NCBI GenBank assembly: GCA_007644065.1
Contig: VJWN01000021.1
Span: forward strand, 386,271-450,270
Reading direction: 5' to 3'
Length of the DNA: 64,000 nucleotides
From: Margaritispora aquatica
Lineage: Eukaryota; Ascomycota; Leotiomycetes; Helotiales; Discinellaceae
In this document: positions 32,584-43,792 of the stretch, in pieces
Position numbering within the stretch: position 1 is the stretch's first letter
Layout of the letters: each line of letters begins with the position of its first letter
The notes under the pieces: model-generated
Databases searched by the model: none
What the model was told of the DNA's origin: nothing
The model's input: only the letters and a program-made list of their open reading frames with translations
Position numbers and translations under genes: made by a program

Positions 32584-34806
32584 CTAATTGGCGTAGAGTT
32601 GACCTTGAACATCTGCTGTTGGGACACTGATTTCAACAAAGCGGCCATCGTGGACAACAGTCAGCTTGGTGTACTTTTGTGCATCTCGGTCGGTTGTGAT
32701 GTCGTTTGAGTTGTTCATTTCCTGGGAGGCGTTTTGATTGCCAGGTGTTTGAGAGGTAGAGCCAGTGCAATTCTCGGGAACAGCTGACTCTGCAGTAGTG
32801 TTGCCCCAGTCAACGCAAACCTCGCCTGTGGTACGACCAAACTTCGAAGCAGGAAGAGAATAGTAGACATCCTCATCCCATCCATTGGCAGCTGGGAAGT
32901 TCTTTCTCCAACTTTCTGGAATAGTGCTCATCTCCTCCTCGGTCTTGACGACCTCATCAGCGACATCAGATTCACCCTCAGCTAAGCTAACTTGCTCTTG
33001 GGTCTTAGCTGCAGCAATAGCAGCTTCCATCTCTTCTGTGTTCCGCACCATCTTGACGACAGTAACAGGCTCGAAAGTCTTGATACCCGTGGCACTGATG
33101 CGCAAATGCTTCTCGATGACCGTCTCCTCGTGCCATCCAAAGTTGATCGACGACTTTCTTGAGCTTGATGCAAGCGAAGAAGCTAGTTCAACCAACTCGT
33201 CAGGAGTTTCAAGTGCACCTGTAGCATCGAGGTAGGTCTCGCATTTCTCGCAACCCTTGATATGAAAATCGTGGTCATCGCACTTGATCGCAACTGGTTC
33301 GCCGAACTTGCCAATAGAAACACCCTTCTTGTGGAAGAAGCCAGGAGCGACATTGGTGGATGTATTCTCGGGAGTCTTAAATACTTTGTTGATCTGAGCC
33401 GGGTTCAAAGGTCGTGGAGATGTCATAGATCCGATAACTTCCTCGACAGCAAGAGCAATGCGCTGCTTCAGCTCAATCTCATCAATGGTAAAAGTGGTAT
33501 CAACAGTGTCAAAACCAATAAAAATCTTGACCTCTTGACCATTAATCGAGGTGGAGAATGTGGAAAACTTGTGACTGAGAACTGCCTCGGTAGTTTCAAG
33601 TCTGCGGTTCATCTCCTCCATGTTAGCAGCCATCTGGCTCAACGAGAGATTTGCATCAACCTGTAGTGGAGCGGTATCATCAGAGCTGGAAGTGTTGCAT
33701 GCTGTCTGATTGGGTGAAGGGCAAATATTTACGCCGCACTTGCCACAGCATCCTGCAGTAAGGCGCTCAACTCTGTTTGCGGTGGAATCCATAAGAACTG
33801 GGCGACCTGAGTGCTTCGCCATGAAGTTCTTTACGTGAGCTCTAGCAATTTGTTTGAGACTCTTGCTCTCCTCAGAGACGCAAGCAGGGGGGTAATCGTC
33901 AGTGCCGCCATAAACACTCTCTGGAGCTGAACCGTGGAAGTGCATTGCCTTGGGACCAAAAGTATTGACTTCATTCTTGATCCGAACTTCATTTGCTGCG
34001 GCGATCTCATGAATGCCATGCATCTGACCTTGTCTTGCCGAAGTAGCGCCAAGAATAGGCTGATGAGCATATTGGGATGCCTTCTGCACAGCAGCTTGGG
34101 GAACGTTGCCTGGTACCTGGACCCAAAATCCACCGTTGCCCTGAACAACCTGAGGACTGAATCCACGGCTGTTCGAGGGCCCATCAAATCCAGGTGGTGG
34201 AAGAGGGTTCGAGGAAGGCATCGCATAAGGGTTTGGTCGGAGACAAGTGTGGCCTTCATCACGGGCTGAAGACTGTGGATGCATACCAGCATAGCCATCA
34301 AAACCACGAGTAGAGACAGGATAATGTGCGGGAGCATTCATGCATGGACCTTGACCGTGACCATGACCATGGCCTTGAGACATCTCACTACCATAGGACA
34401 TGCGTGGACCATGAGTGCATGTAGCGCCACCAGCACCGGCATTGCCACTCGTGAACATCAGGTTCTGTGTAACGTGGTTTGAGTTCGGGAAGTTTGCTGG
34501 ATCAACCCATGGAACGAGGACGGGAGTTGGGAGATAGTGGACCCGCATCGAGGAGTCGGGAGCTCGATCAGAAGCGTAATATGCGCCATTCCAGACGGGA
34601 CGAGTTGACAAAGGCAGTGGTGGTGGAAAGCCGGAGCTGGGAACTCGGGGGTTGTCTAGAAGAAAGTTAGCATATTAATCTCCTCGGAGGAATTAAGGAT
34701 TAGGGAATGGAGATTGAAGAGTGGATTGCTACTTACTGAAGTTCAAAGTACCAGTCAAGACTTCGTCTTGAGCAGCAGACCTAGCTTGATCTTGCTGGGA
34801 TGGCAT
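32584..34806 (-). CDS. large protein of unknown function with two Cys clusters, 713 aa
   Basis: Two exons: 34806-34737 (MPSQQDQARSAAQDEVLTG...) and 34655-32584, joined by an 81-bp GT-AG intron. The short first exon supplies the ATG that the long frame lacks. The N-terminal third is Pro/Gly/His/Asn-rich and disordered, with a GHGHGHGQG run at about 115-125. Two Cys-rich patches may bind metal: CCGKCGVNICPSPNQTAC near residue 325-342, and CDDHDFHIKGCEKC near residue 480-495. A coiled-coil-like stretch (LSQMAANMEEMNRRLETTEA) follows the first patch. The acidic C-terminal part holds VEELASS-like helices and an aromatic-poor tail. No enzyme motif is seen and I do not recognise the family. Confidence 0.78.
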
Positions 34807-36578
34807 CTTGAAGACTTGAGAAACCGACTGATTGTCTGCGCAGCAGCTGTTTGTTTCTTGACACCTTTGCAGAGGTGTGATTGAGTGTGATGGAACAAGG
34901 AGGAGTAAAGCAGTTGAGTGTAGAGTTGTTGGTTTGAATGAAACTGTGCAGCAGATTTGCAGATGCAGCTACAAACGCAGATTTGCAGAATTGAAGTTGT
35001 TTGCTTGGTAAAAAAGTCGAGAGCAGAGCAGGTTGGGCCGTTGTGGTGTGTCTGCATCATCAATTCGCTTATGTCCCTTTGATATTGTCGTTTGGCTGCT
35101 ATTGTGATGTGGATCTCGCGTCTGAAAGGGGGGTGGTTTTTGGGGGGAGAAATTCACTTTTGGGGTGAGATGATTTCTTGGAGGTCTAGAGACGGTTCTT
35201 TAATTAGGTAAATCGATTGTTGGAACAACATCGTCTAAGGTAGGAAGAAAGGGCATATCGTATCTACGTGGTTCATTGGCATGTTTGGGCAAGACAGGTG
35301 GGCTTGAAGTTTGAATCACAGCGTCTTTGCATCTTTGTATCTTTTGGATGAAGTCAGCAATATACCTTTTTGTCACTGTGTTTTGTGTAGTCGACATCTG
35401 CCACGAGAATAAGTCGCACTTGTAACCTGAAATTTCATTTCATTACATTGTTGGCAGATGTTGTCGTAATATTCTGTGTTGACACTTTACCAAAACTTCA
35501 AGACTAGCGATTATTTCCTGGTTTTAACGCCTTATTTACGTTGTGTTGCACTCCTTATTATATTACCTTTTCAATATGTCAAATTAACGGCAACACTGTC
35601 ACTTTTATAGCTTCTTGATACTCTTGACCATTACAGACATCTATTTTACTATTAAAGTCGGGCGATAGATCATTTGCAACAGAATCTCATGGCCACTTCA
35701 CCACTCACTGCCACATATAGATAGGGGAATTATGCAACTTGAAGAAAGGTCGTTCATCTTGGGCTACATTTTGATTAGGTTGCTATTAGAGCAACCGTCG
35801 TTAATGCTACTTTCTCTGAATCAAGCTACTGGCTAACTTATTGTACAGCACGTTTGTTTCTCATCCCGAAAACATGAGGGAATCGTTGTGGCAGCGGTAT
35901 GCAGGATGAATGCTTTTTGGTAGGTTCTTCTGTAATTTGGCATTTGCTTAAATTATATCACCGAAGTTCTTACATTTCCTAGACCACCTACAATATCTGC
36001 CAAGCACACTCGAAGGCAGTTGTCATTTTGGCTAGGAGATCCAATGTCAATGCATATGATGCTCACGTCTTGCACGGATTCTCCTCGCTTGTGCTCAGGG
36101 TTAGCGAGGGGGCGCTCGGATCCCGGCCCTCTGGTGCCTGTGATGTTTTACTTTTTCTGGCTGAAAAATTAAGTGGTTAAATCCGAAATGCTGCATCCCC
36201 TAGGGCTGTGACGCAGCCTTGGCGGCTGACTCCCCGATGTTTTTTGAATGGAGATGCGAATACCAAGAAATGAGGCGTCTGCAGATAAGATTTATTGTTC
36301 CCAGCTGAGTGGGTGATTCCCACCAGCCAAGAAAGCATCATGGCAACCCCGTCCAATACCTCTCCAGGAATTCATTCTAGATTGGGAGACATTTTATCGC
36401 TTCACCTTGTTTTGTTGTATGTCTCACTTGTGGGCTTTTATATCTATGCAGGAATTCTGCTTGTTCCTGTTGTGTCACACAAGTTGTGGACAGCAATCTT
36501 GGATTTCCCATAAAGTGGTGGACACTGCTGAATCACTGGTATACGACCAAACTGGTAAAGTGGTGGAGCAACGCAATC
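34807..36578. other. intergenic between divergent genes
   Basis: About 1.8 kb between two genes pointing away from each other. It includes a small minus-strand frame (listed separately, 35200-35397) and a short hydrophobic plus-strand frame at 36340-36513 (MATPSNTSPGIHSRLGDILS...), which may be an upstream ORF of the next gene. Confidence 0.4.
35200..35397 (-). CDS. possible small protein, 65 aa
   Basis: An ATG-initiated frame codes 65 residues with a balanced, soluble-looking composition (MSTTQNTVTKRYIADFIQKI... ending DDVVPTIDLPN). There is no domain, no signal peptide and no neighbour with a linked role. It may be real or may be a terminal exon of something larger. I list it because its amino-acid make-up is more protein-like than that of the surrounding frames; confidence is low. 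Confidence 0.25.
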   Translation of the reverse strand: MSTTQNTVTKRYIADFIQKIQRCKDAVIQTSSPPVLPKHANEPRRYDMPFLPTLDDVVPTIDLPN

Positions 36579-37793
36579 ATGTCAAGATCCCGAGGTACTC
36601 TGCTTCTTCAACTCATCGCTGTCGCTGCGATTTTGCGATCCGTCGAAGCCAAATCCAGCAATTCTACCTTTGCGAATGGTACGACGAATGGTACGGCGAA
36701 TAGTACGAGGACAGACGACAAAGAACTTGAAGCATTCGCCCTCAACTACATCCGAGATCAGATTCACTGTTATGCCCTACCATATGGCGCGATCGGGTGC
36801 ATTTCGCATCTCCTCACCTACTACTGTCTCGTCATCAATGCCTTGGGAAGAAAGCCTTTGATGCCATGGAAACCTCAAGAGTATGCTTGGTTGAACGTCG
36901 TCATCGGTGTTCTCCAACTCGCTGGATCGTGCTATGTTGCGTCGAGAGCAATCACACGATGCCAGGGAATCAAGGAGATGCAGTTGTTGGGTATATGGAT
37001 GATCCTTACCAGCGTCGCTGCTGGTATCGCATCTATCTTTGGGAATGGACTGTGGATTGGAGCGAAGAAGGTCAAGAAGGACGAAGACGAAGAGACCCAC
37101 AACCACGCAGACTCAGACCATGCACAAACCTCGGCTAGCGTTTATCCCATGAAAACCTACAACCAAGGAGGATATAGCGCGGTGCCACTCACTGCAGGAG
37201 GGAGTCGAGTTGGCATATATCAAGAGCAAGAGGTAGACCAGTCAACAGAACACTTGACGAAGAAAGAGAGGAAGGCAAGGAAGAAGTTGGAGAATCAGAA
37301 TCGAAAATTTTACGGAGACAAGAAGCTCAAGCGATTCTTTCGCGCTGATGGGAGTGGCTTTGTGAACGGCGGGAACAGATGGGGTTTGTGGGCTTCGTGG
37401 GGTGCGATTATTCTCGTATGGTTGGCAGGCTGTGCGATGGGAGCATATGGATCAGTTCTGATTGCATTGAAGGTGTTCCTGATCTCAGACATCAGCCATG
37501 TTTGGAAGATCACCGTTGGATTCTTCGCTCTGCCTGTACTTGTCGCATTTTTCTGGGCGTTATCCTGTGTGACGGCTACGAGAGGAAAGGAGTGGAAGGA
37601 ATGTGCGAGCTTGTTTGTTTTCGCTGGGAAGATCTGCTTGATTTTCTTGGTTGCGATGTTGATATACATGGATTGGTTGTTGGCTGCCGTGACGGAGAAT
37701 TGGATTGGTAACCCGAGAAAGTTACCAAAGGATGGGCAGTTGCTGTACTGGCTGTATTTTGGCATCAAGAGATTGGCGTTCTTCTCTAGTTGA
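36579..37793 (+). CDS. fungal integral membrane protein of unknown function, 404 aa
   Basis: I start at the ATG at 36579 because it opens a signal peptide (MSRSRGTLLLQLIAVAAILR, cleavage likely after VEA). The frame continues 31 codons upstream, with a Trp-rich stretch, but without an ATG. After an Asn/Thr-rich stretch with repeated N-glycosylation sequons there are about seven hydrophobic segments: three before a long basic/acidic loop (around residues 170-265, with KKERKARKKLENQ) and at least three after it (GLWASWGAIILVWLAGCAMG, FFALPVLVAFFWALSC, GKICLIFLVAMLIYMDWLL). The charged loop is likely cytosolic. The family is common in ascomycetes and not characterised. Transport or sensing cannot be distinguished. 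Confidence 0.75.
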   Translation: MSRSRGTLLLQLIAVAAILRSVEAKSSNSTFANGTTNGTANSTRTDDKELEAFALNYIRDQIHCYALPYGAIGCISHLLTYYCLVINALGRKPLMPWKPQEYAWLNVVIGVLQLAGSCYVASRAITRCQGIKEMQLLGIWMILTSVAAGIASIFGNGLWIGAKKVKKDEDEETHNHADSDHAQTSASVYPMKTYNQGGYSAVPLTAGGSRVGIYQEQEVDQSTEHLTKKERKARKKLENQNRKFYGDKKLKRFFRADGSGFVNGGNRWGLWASWGAIILVWLAGCAMGAYGSVLIALKVFLISDISHVWKITVGFFALPVLVAFFWALSCVTATRGKEWKECASLFVFAGKICLIFLVAMLIYMDWLLAAVTENWIGNPRKLPKDGQLLYWLYFGIKRLAFFSS

Positions 37794-38443
37794 TTCTCTT
37801 TTGTAATTAGCATTGTCTGAGCATAGTATACGACAATTAGCACATCTCACGAATCATTTTAATGGTCGTTTAGAACCTCACATATACTTCTCAAAATGTG
37901 AATACACCAGATTAGTTTGATGGTTGGTCTCCATTTTCAGGATAAGAGCTAAGCCGAACTTCCTTAGCATTCATAAACCATTGGAGAAAATCAATATCCA
38001 CAAATAGTCCATCAATCTGGTGCTAGGAAGCTCGTTGAATTTGCCATGCGCAAGCTCTATAGGATAATGATATCACTTCCTAGACGATTTCCAAGAGAAT
38101 CAACCACGATTCACTCCCACCAATTGCACTAAAAAACTACACTATCCATGCCTCCAAAATTCTATCATGGACTCCAAAACTTTCGCACAAGGATGCTGAC
38201 CAGTTTTGCCTTAGATTGCAAAGCCCAGATAGCGTACCACGTCAAGTCCTGTATTGTCCAGAATCCACCTCGCTGTGACATCAAGCATTTTCCTAGAACT
38301 CAATCACGAGACCTAGATATATAGACACAACTTGCCATACAGGCTTTATATGATATTGATTATTCCCAATGCATATATCATCAAATTTTCGTCTCATCTG
38401 AATGTGAAGACAGGATTTGGTGAACAACTAGCAAGCCAATCTA
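37794..38443. other. spacer between convergent units, no supported gene
   Basis: 650 bp, AT-rich, with no frame of interest. It takes in the 3' end of the membrane-protein gene and the 3' flank of the remnant that follows. Confidence 0.45.
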
Positions 38444-38903
38444 TCAACTCCTCGGCAAAACGATCTTGGATTTCCTTAGTCTTGTGGGAACAGTAGCGTC
38501 TTCGGCTTGAGCCATAGGGAATTCCTGGTGGGTGATTGCGACCATTCCTTCGAATTCAAGGGTAAAGTCTATGTCAGCTTTGGGTTGCACTAAGGTGACG
38601 GTCACCTCTGCTTCGATAGTGTGAGTGCCTTCGTTGAATAAAATTAAGCATGACCTTGATATCCAGCGAGCTGCTAGCGAGAAACTTGATGGTTGGGATC
38701 TTCTGGTCGCAGGGTAGGTAATATTTCACCGAAGACATGCTGGAAGTGCGCAATTGATGTGGAGGACCCTGCAGGGCTGATTTTGATCTTCGAAATATCG
38801 ATCTCTTTGGAAGTTGAGTGCGTGGGAGGACTTGAACTTTTTTATATAGCTTGAATTTTTGACATTCAGGCCGGATGATTTGAAGCCTGAACGTGGTTTT
38901 CAT
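38444..38903 (-). pseudogene. frameshifted gene remnant, copy 1 of a likely tandem pair
   Basis: A frame that includes MSSVKYYLPCDQKIPTIKFL (ATG near 38739) runs into VMLNF, then coding character jumps by one base to FNEGTHTIEAEVTVTLVQPK and continues to a TGA at 38446-38444. No intron border explains the jump, so a one-base insertion near 38640 is likely. The product would be a small, beta-rich protein of about 100 residues without recognised domain. Its start segment resembles the copy at 39420-39790 (shared SS-K----C-QKI-T pattern), and the upstream flanks also resemble each other (TATATAGCT and AGAAGATGAG words). Function unknown. Confidence 0.5.
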
Positions 38904-39419
38904 GTTGAATCCATGGTTAATTACACGGAGAAGATGAGATCGTTGTCATGTACGGGATGATACGTTTCACAATAAACAATGATGATAATGGACAATTACT
39001 TTTGGTTCTATATGCTAGCAGAATCCTTCCTCCATGCTCGCCTGCCGATTCATGCCATCCAAGTTCCAGACTCAAGTGTGTGCTTTCCAGGCTTCCAATT
39101 CCTAGAATTCTTACGATCGGGTAAAATAAGCCAATATCAGTTGCCAAGAACTGCCACTAAAGATCCCCTCTCCATGCCACAGAACTGAGACTTCTTTCAT
39201 GAATGAGAATCCCGAGGAGTTTGTTGCTATTTCAAAGTTGAAAGCGCTCACGTTATCAAGGCTGTTGTTGCACGAACCTCTCCTGCAAAGCCAAAACCCG
39301 AGTTCTGAGACCAAATTAGCTCGTAACTGATGAAGAAGAAAAACATCTACACACCTACCATGAGAGCCACACAAACCATTAACTAACCAAGAAGTCAATA
39401 TTTCCTATTAGTTCACTAT
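38904..39419. other. spacer between tandem remnants
   Basis: About 500 bp. It carries the upstream flank of copy 1 (TTAATTACACGGAGAAGATGAG near 38917) and the 3' flank of copy 2. Frames of 69-95 codons on both strands lack domains. Confidence 0.35.
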
Positions 39420-39790
39420 TTAAGCCTTTCTAAAAGAGATATCTGGCTCGAGGCTGCAAGAGCCAGGCCAGTCCATGTTCAAGATCTCTGAAATCTCATC
39501 TCTAGCTGGCTTGACTTCATAGACATACTCAACGTTTTCTCCCTTGACGAAAGGAAAGCGTTGGACAATGATGTCGAGCATCTGCTGGAAGCTGAGAACC
39601 TTGCTGTAGTTGAGATTGTGATAACAATTGTGACATCTGCTTTAGCTGGTGAGCTGAGACCAATTATTCGCTTGATCTCTTCAGCACCGCGGGTTGGGTT
39701 CCGCCAAGGGCTTGGGTGAGAATCTTCTGGCCACAGGCAGGGCAGTCCTTGGTCGATGAGATGTTGAATGCTCGAGGTTTGATTAAGAGA
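39420..39790 (-). pseudogene. frameshifted gene remnant, copy 2 of a likely tandem pair
   Basis: Coding character is spread over three frames. The first reads ISSTKDCPACGQKILTQALG, the second NPTRGAEEIKRIIGLSSPAK, the third CHNCYHNLNYSKVLSFQQML, then IIVQRFPFVKGENVEYVYEV, ending at a TAA at 39420. Two shifts are needed, near 39700 and 39630, and no plausible introns account for them. The two CxxC pairs (CPAC and CHNC) suggest that the ancestor had a zinc-binding module. It resembles copy 1 at the start, but their later parts differ. Function unknown. Confidence 0.5.
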
Positions 39791-40602
39791 AGTGTTGAGA
39801 TTTGCAGAAGCTAGGAGAGGGTATTTTTAATGATTACTGTACTGGTGATAGTGATAAATGAGCAAGGTGCATGATTGGGGCTGTAGCAGCTGGTTGAGGT
39901 CGTGTCGCGAGATTAAGTCTTTGATGTGTTGACATTTTTAAAAAGTTGGTTGGTAAGTGGAGGCGAAGCTCTTTATATAGCTCGGAGATCTGTGATCTTA
40001 GTTGCTTTGGAACCTGAATGCTGCCGCTAGTATTGAAACCACCCGTTGATTACCCTTACTAAGAAGATGAGGTTATTGACAATTCACCTTTCAGATACTG
40101 GGAATTCTATGGAAGTGCACAAAAACAACAGTCCACCTCATCTTGATTTCATTGGCAGCTGATTTCTTTATTTTATATGCGTATAATTGATAATTTCAAA
40201 AACACTCAATTACAGTTGCATACACAAAGAAGGCTAAGTATTGAGCTTCAAATACTTAATCTAATATTGCATATAATATGACATAGCAAGGATTGACAAA
40301 AAATACCAATACACACAATACTTGATCAATCATCATCTGTTTGACACATAAGGCTTCTTGACGGCTTTCTCTTATCTAGTAAGCCAGCAGGCATTTCGAC
40401 GATGTAAACCCGTTTTGCCTAGGATTCTCTTTTCAATTTAATTTAACTACGATGGCTATCCGCTAGAGTGTTTCTCGTCAAACCCAGCAAACCAAAATAC
40501 ATACCCATCCACCACCCACGCATCCATAACTCACGAAAAATAGCCAAGCCTGGTACTAGTTCTTGCTCAAGATATCCAGCAGGGGAAATGGCAACAATTG
40601 AC
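39791..40602. other. spacer, no supported gene
   Basis: Upstream flank of copy 2, with the AAGAAGATGAGG word near 40060 that matches the flank of copy 1, then AT-rich DNA to the 3' end of the next gene. Confidence 0.4.
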
Positions 40603-42789
40603 CTACCACCAATTCTGGTCGTATTGATAGGACTCATTACTGGATGTTGAAGTCCCCGAAAATACTCGATGCCTCGCTTCCTCGTTGTCACCATTTATTT
40701 CCAAGTTATTGCGCTGGGAGAAATCCATACTTGTGTCTCCCCACTCCGAGCCTGTATCTCCACATGTGCTTTCAGGATCATTCGCATCGTTAGTACCAGT
40801 TTCGCTCATGCAATCTTCAGATTCCTCAATCTCGTTATCACACCAATCATTATTTGTCGTCGAAGTAGTCTCCTCAATAACCTTCTCGGTTGGCGTTTTA
40901 GACATGACGTTTTCTCTGATGGTAGCAACTGACGTAGCCTCCGATATGTAGCTAGGTTGAGTACACAAAACTGGGCTCTCAAACCTTGAAATGGCATTTC
41001 GTCTCGAGTTTTCACCTCTTTGGATTTCAGCATATGTGACCTGCTGTCCAGCCAACGACTCCCTCAGGCGTTGGATGACTTCCCTGATATGACCACCAGT
41101 CTGCCTCGTTGTTGCAAACGTCCGAGTGACAAGACTCTCCGAAGCAGAAGAGGGCTGGAAAGATTCTTCTGGCGACATTGTTCCAGAGGTCTGATTGAAA
41201 TCGAGATCCGCGCTCGCCTCGTCTGATCCGGAATCAGAGTCAGCATCTGAATCGAGGAAGAAAATACCACTGAGGTCCTGGAAACTATCCACTTGGTCGT
41301 TCTCCTTTTTTCCCTCGTCGTTGACGTCAATTTCGTCATCAATTACGCTAGAAATCACACTCTGCGTATCATCTTCATGTGTGATCTGGTTCAGTTGAGA
41401 CATCCAACTTGCTCCTATACGTGTTAAGACTCGCCTGTAAGGAGAAAATCGCTCCATGTCACTCTCGCACTCTGGGGAGGAGTTTGAGCGGCGACGTCTG
41501 CTTTGCTTTCGGGTATTTTTGTTCGGAGTGTCGCAGATGTAATCCATTTCATAGTCAATCTCAGTGCCAGGAGAAGTGTTTGGCTCGCAGATATCGGTCA
41601 AGCTTTTATGTCGTTGATGTTCCAGCTTACATAGAGAACTCTTGAAGTTTATCCCAAGTTCCGTCCAACCGTTGTCAGAAGACGTTACATCATCCCAGCT
41701 GCTAGTGCTTGCATATCTTTCTTTGTCGGTGTTCTCAACATTCTTTCCCTCCCTATGGCTCCTCTTTCTCACAGGCAGCCAGTTTGCTGGTCCATTGATC
41801 ATTGCTTTCACCAGACTCTCAGCCCTGTAGCTCCTTATTTCGTCCCAGTCTGGATCTTCCATAAAGTATACGCGATTTTTCTCCGGCTCAAAAGCAATGA
41901 ACAAGTCCAGAAGTTCGTCGGCTCCGTCCGGAAGCTTTGATACATAGTGATCTTGAACCCTTAGTAACTTCATGGACGCTTTGGAGCCTAGAATAGGTAC
42001 TTTGGTGTTTGATTTCTGGCCGATTATGATGCCATATGGCATGACGCTCGTGGACTCTAGCGGTTGCAATGGTGTTGCCTTCTCTTTACCTTTAATCGTG
42101 CCTGGAGCAATACATGCTCTCGAATTCCACTTCAGAGCGTCTGATCCAGGAGCAGCTTGTTGGTGGGAGCTAAGTCTTCTGGGTAGGTTTTTAGAAGGAC
42201 GAGAGCGAGGTCGTGAAAATAAATTTGGTCTCACGATCTGTTTGCTAGACCTAGATCGTCTTATCGTTTCCTTTCTTCCTTCTGCACGAATTACCATGAC
42301 CTTATTTCCATCCACACCAAAACCTTTGTCAAGCACCTCCTGCACCATCTGCATCATCAAGCTATACAGCCTCTTTGTCCCACTTTCAGTACCGACTTTT
42401 TCATCTCTGTCGTTCCCAGCATCCACTCCCTTGTTAGCCGCAGGAGTCTGCTTCAATGTACCATAGGGCTGCACTCCAGATACCTGTCGCTGCTCGGTAT
42501 GATTTGTCACACCCCGAATGTCAGGCTCAAAGAACTCAGAGACGTGGATAAACTCTGATGGCGTTCCAACTGGGAAATTCTTTGGGCGCAGTCGACGGGA
42601 GGTCGGTGTTGATTCGTTTGTGGAGATTCGCATTTTTACAGCACTATTGGGAGCTTCTATTTCGGATCGCGCGATTGGTGAGTCCCCAAGCCATGATGAG
42701 CGGTGAGACTTTGCACAAGGTGCATGCTCTGCCACAGCTTCTTTTGTGGCGATTGAAGAGGAGAGTGCAGTTTTGCTGCGTATTGGCAT
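40603..42789 (-). CDS. large, mostly disordered protein of unknown function, 728 aa
   Basis: A single exon from the ATG at 42789. Most of the protein is Ser/Thr/Glu/Asp/Arg-rich and low in hydrophobic residues. One segment, about residues 265-345, looks folded (ASMKLLRVQDHYVSKLPDG, then LLDLFIAFEPEKNRVYFMED and SLVKAMINGPANWLPVRKR). Basic patches (KQSRRRRSNSS) and SP/TP sites suggest a phosphorylated, possibly nuclear protein. The last 250 residues are strongly acidic, with runs such as DSDADSDSGSDEASADLD. There are no enzyme motifs, transmembrane segments or repeats. I do not recognise the family. The long intact frame makes it a secure gene. Confidence 0.8.
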   Translation of the reverse strand: MPIRSKTALSSSIATKEAVAEHAPCAKSHRSSWLGDSPIARSEIEAPNSAVKMRISTNESTPTSRRLRPKNFPVGTPSEFIHVSEFFEPDIRGVTNHTEQRQVSGVQPYGTLKQTPAANKGVDAGNDRDEKVGTESGTKRLYSLMMQMVQEVLDKGFGVDGNKVMVIRAEGRKETIRRSRSSKQIVRPNLFSRPRSRPSKNLPRRLSSHQQAAPGSDALKWNSRACIAPGTIKGKEKATPLQPLESTSVMPYGIIIGQKSNTKVPILGSKASMKLLRVQDHYVSKLPDGADELLDLFIAFEPEKNRVYFMEDPDWDEIRSYRAESLVKAMINGPANWLPVRKRSHREGKNVENTDKERYASTSSWDDVTSSDNGWTELGINFKSSLCKLEHQRHKSLTDICEPNTSPGTEIDYEMDYICDTPNKNTRKQSRRRRSNSSPECESDMERFSPYRRVLTRIGASWMSQLNQITHEDDTQSVISSVIDDEIDVNDEGKKENDQVDSFQDLSGIFFLDSDADSDSGSDEASADLDFNQTSGTMSPEESFQPSSASESLVTRTFATTRQTGGHIREVIQRLRESLAGQQVTYAEIQRGENSRRNAISRFESPVLCTQPSYISEATSVATIRENVMSKTPTEKVIEETTSTTNNDWCDNEIEESEDCMSETGTNDANDPESTCGDTGSEWGDTSMDFSQRNNLEINGDNEEARHRVFSGTSTSSNESYQYDQNWW

Positions 42790-43792
42790 CGTCCTAAGCT
42801 CAATTTTTGTTTGTTGTTTGTGCGTGGAAAGCCAAAAATGCGATGCAGCTAGACGAGCATATACTTACGAGGATAATGACCTCCTGGAATTGACTCTTGG
42901 TGTATCCTCATACAAATTACAATGAAATTTTGGTGAGGATATTGAGTTCGGCTTTGGGATTGCAAAATTGAACGGTTAAGACAGCAAGTTGTAGCGAAAG
43001 GCTATCTGCAGATTTGCGGATTGTGGAGATAAGATTCGATAAGCAAACAGATGATGATGACTTCAATAAACTCTGAAGAAATAAAAGCTTAAAGGCTGAG
43101 GATCATACGAACGAACATATGTTGCTCAGCTGTGTAATGGACAAGCTGCAGTGGAAAGGATATAGATCTTCAGCTGTTTGACTCACCCGGAAATTGGAGT
43201 ATAAATGTGTTCTTCACCTTTTGTTAAAACAAATCTCAAAGCCATATCACTGGACATGTACTTATTGTTTTTCTTCTAGCATATGCCGAGGTCTGGTACC
43301 TGAATATAGAACCATGCATCACGGTGAGCTCGAGTACTAGGTATAGCAGGAACAGATTCTCTTTGGCCGGAATAGAATCTTAGTCTAATTTGCTTCGAGT
43401 AGAACATAGTTTCACGGTTTAGAAGTATCTAGTAGATCATACTATTCCCCTCACATAGCCAAGAAACTTGCTGTGTAAGCTCACTGAAAGGGGCTTAGCC
43501 GAAAGGCTTGGCACAGAGTTTACTCCAGGGAAATAAAGAAAAGCCGCAACAAGCTTCTTTATCTACTACGCTTGAAAATTCTTTGGCAAGTCTAGTTGAC
43601 TCGATGCTGGAATTTGAGCTGCAAAGTTGGCATTCCCTTTTAAATTTCGCTGCTTGTTAGGAAGCCTCACTGCATTCACCACACAACTTGGAGCATGGCT
43701 CCTCCATCCTTACTGCTGTAGTTAGAAAAGAAACGCGCTCATTCCATCCCAAGGATTTCATAGACTCCTATAGAATGCTATTGCCAGTTCTT
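42790..43792. other. intergenic, promoter of the 728-aa gene
   Basis: About 1 kb, AT-rich, with no supported gene. The frame at 43688-43990 (+) is a shadow of the low-complexity gene on the other strand. Confidence 0.45.
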
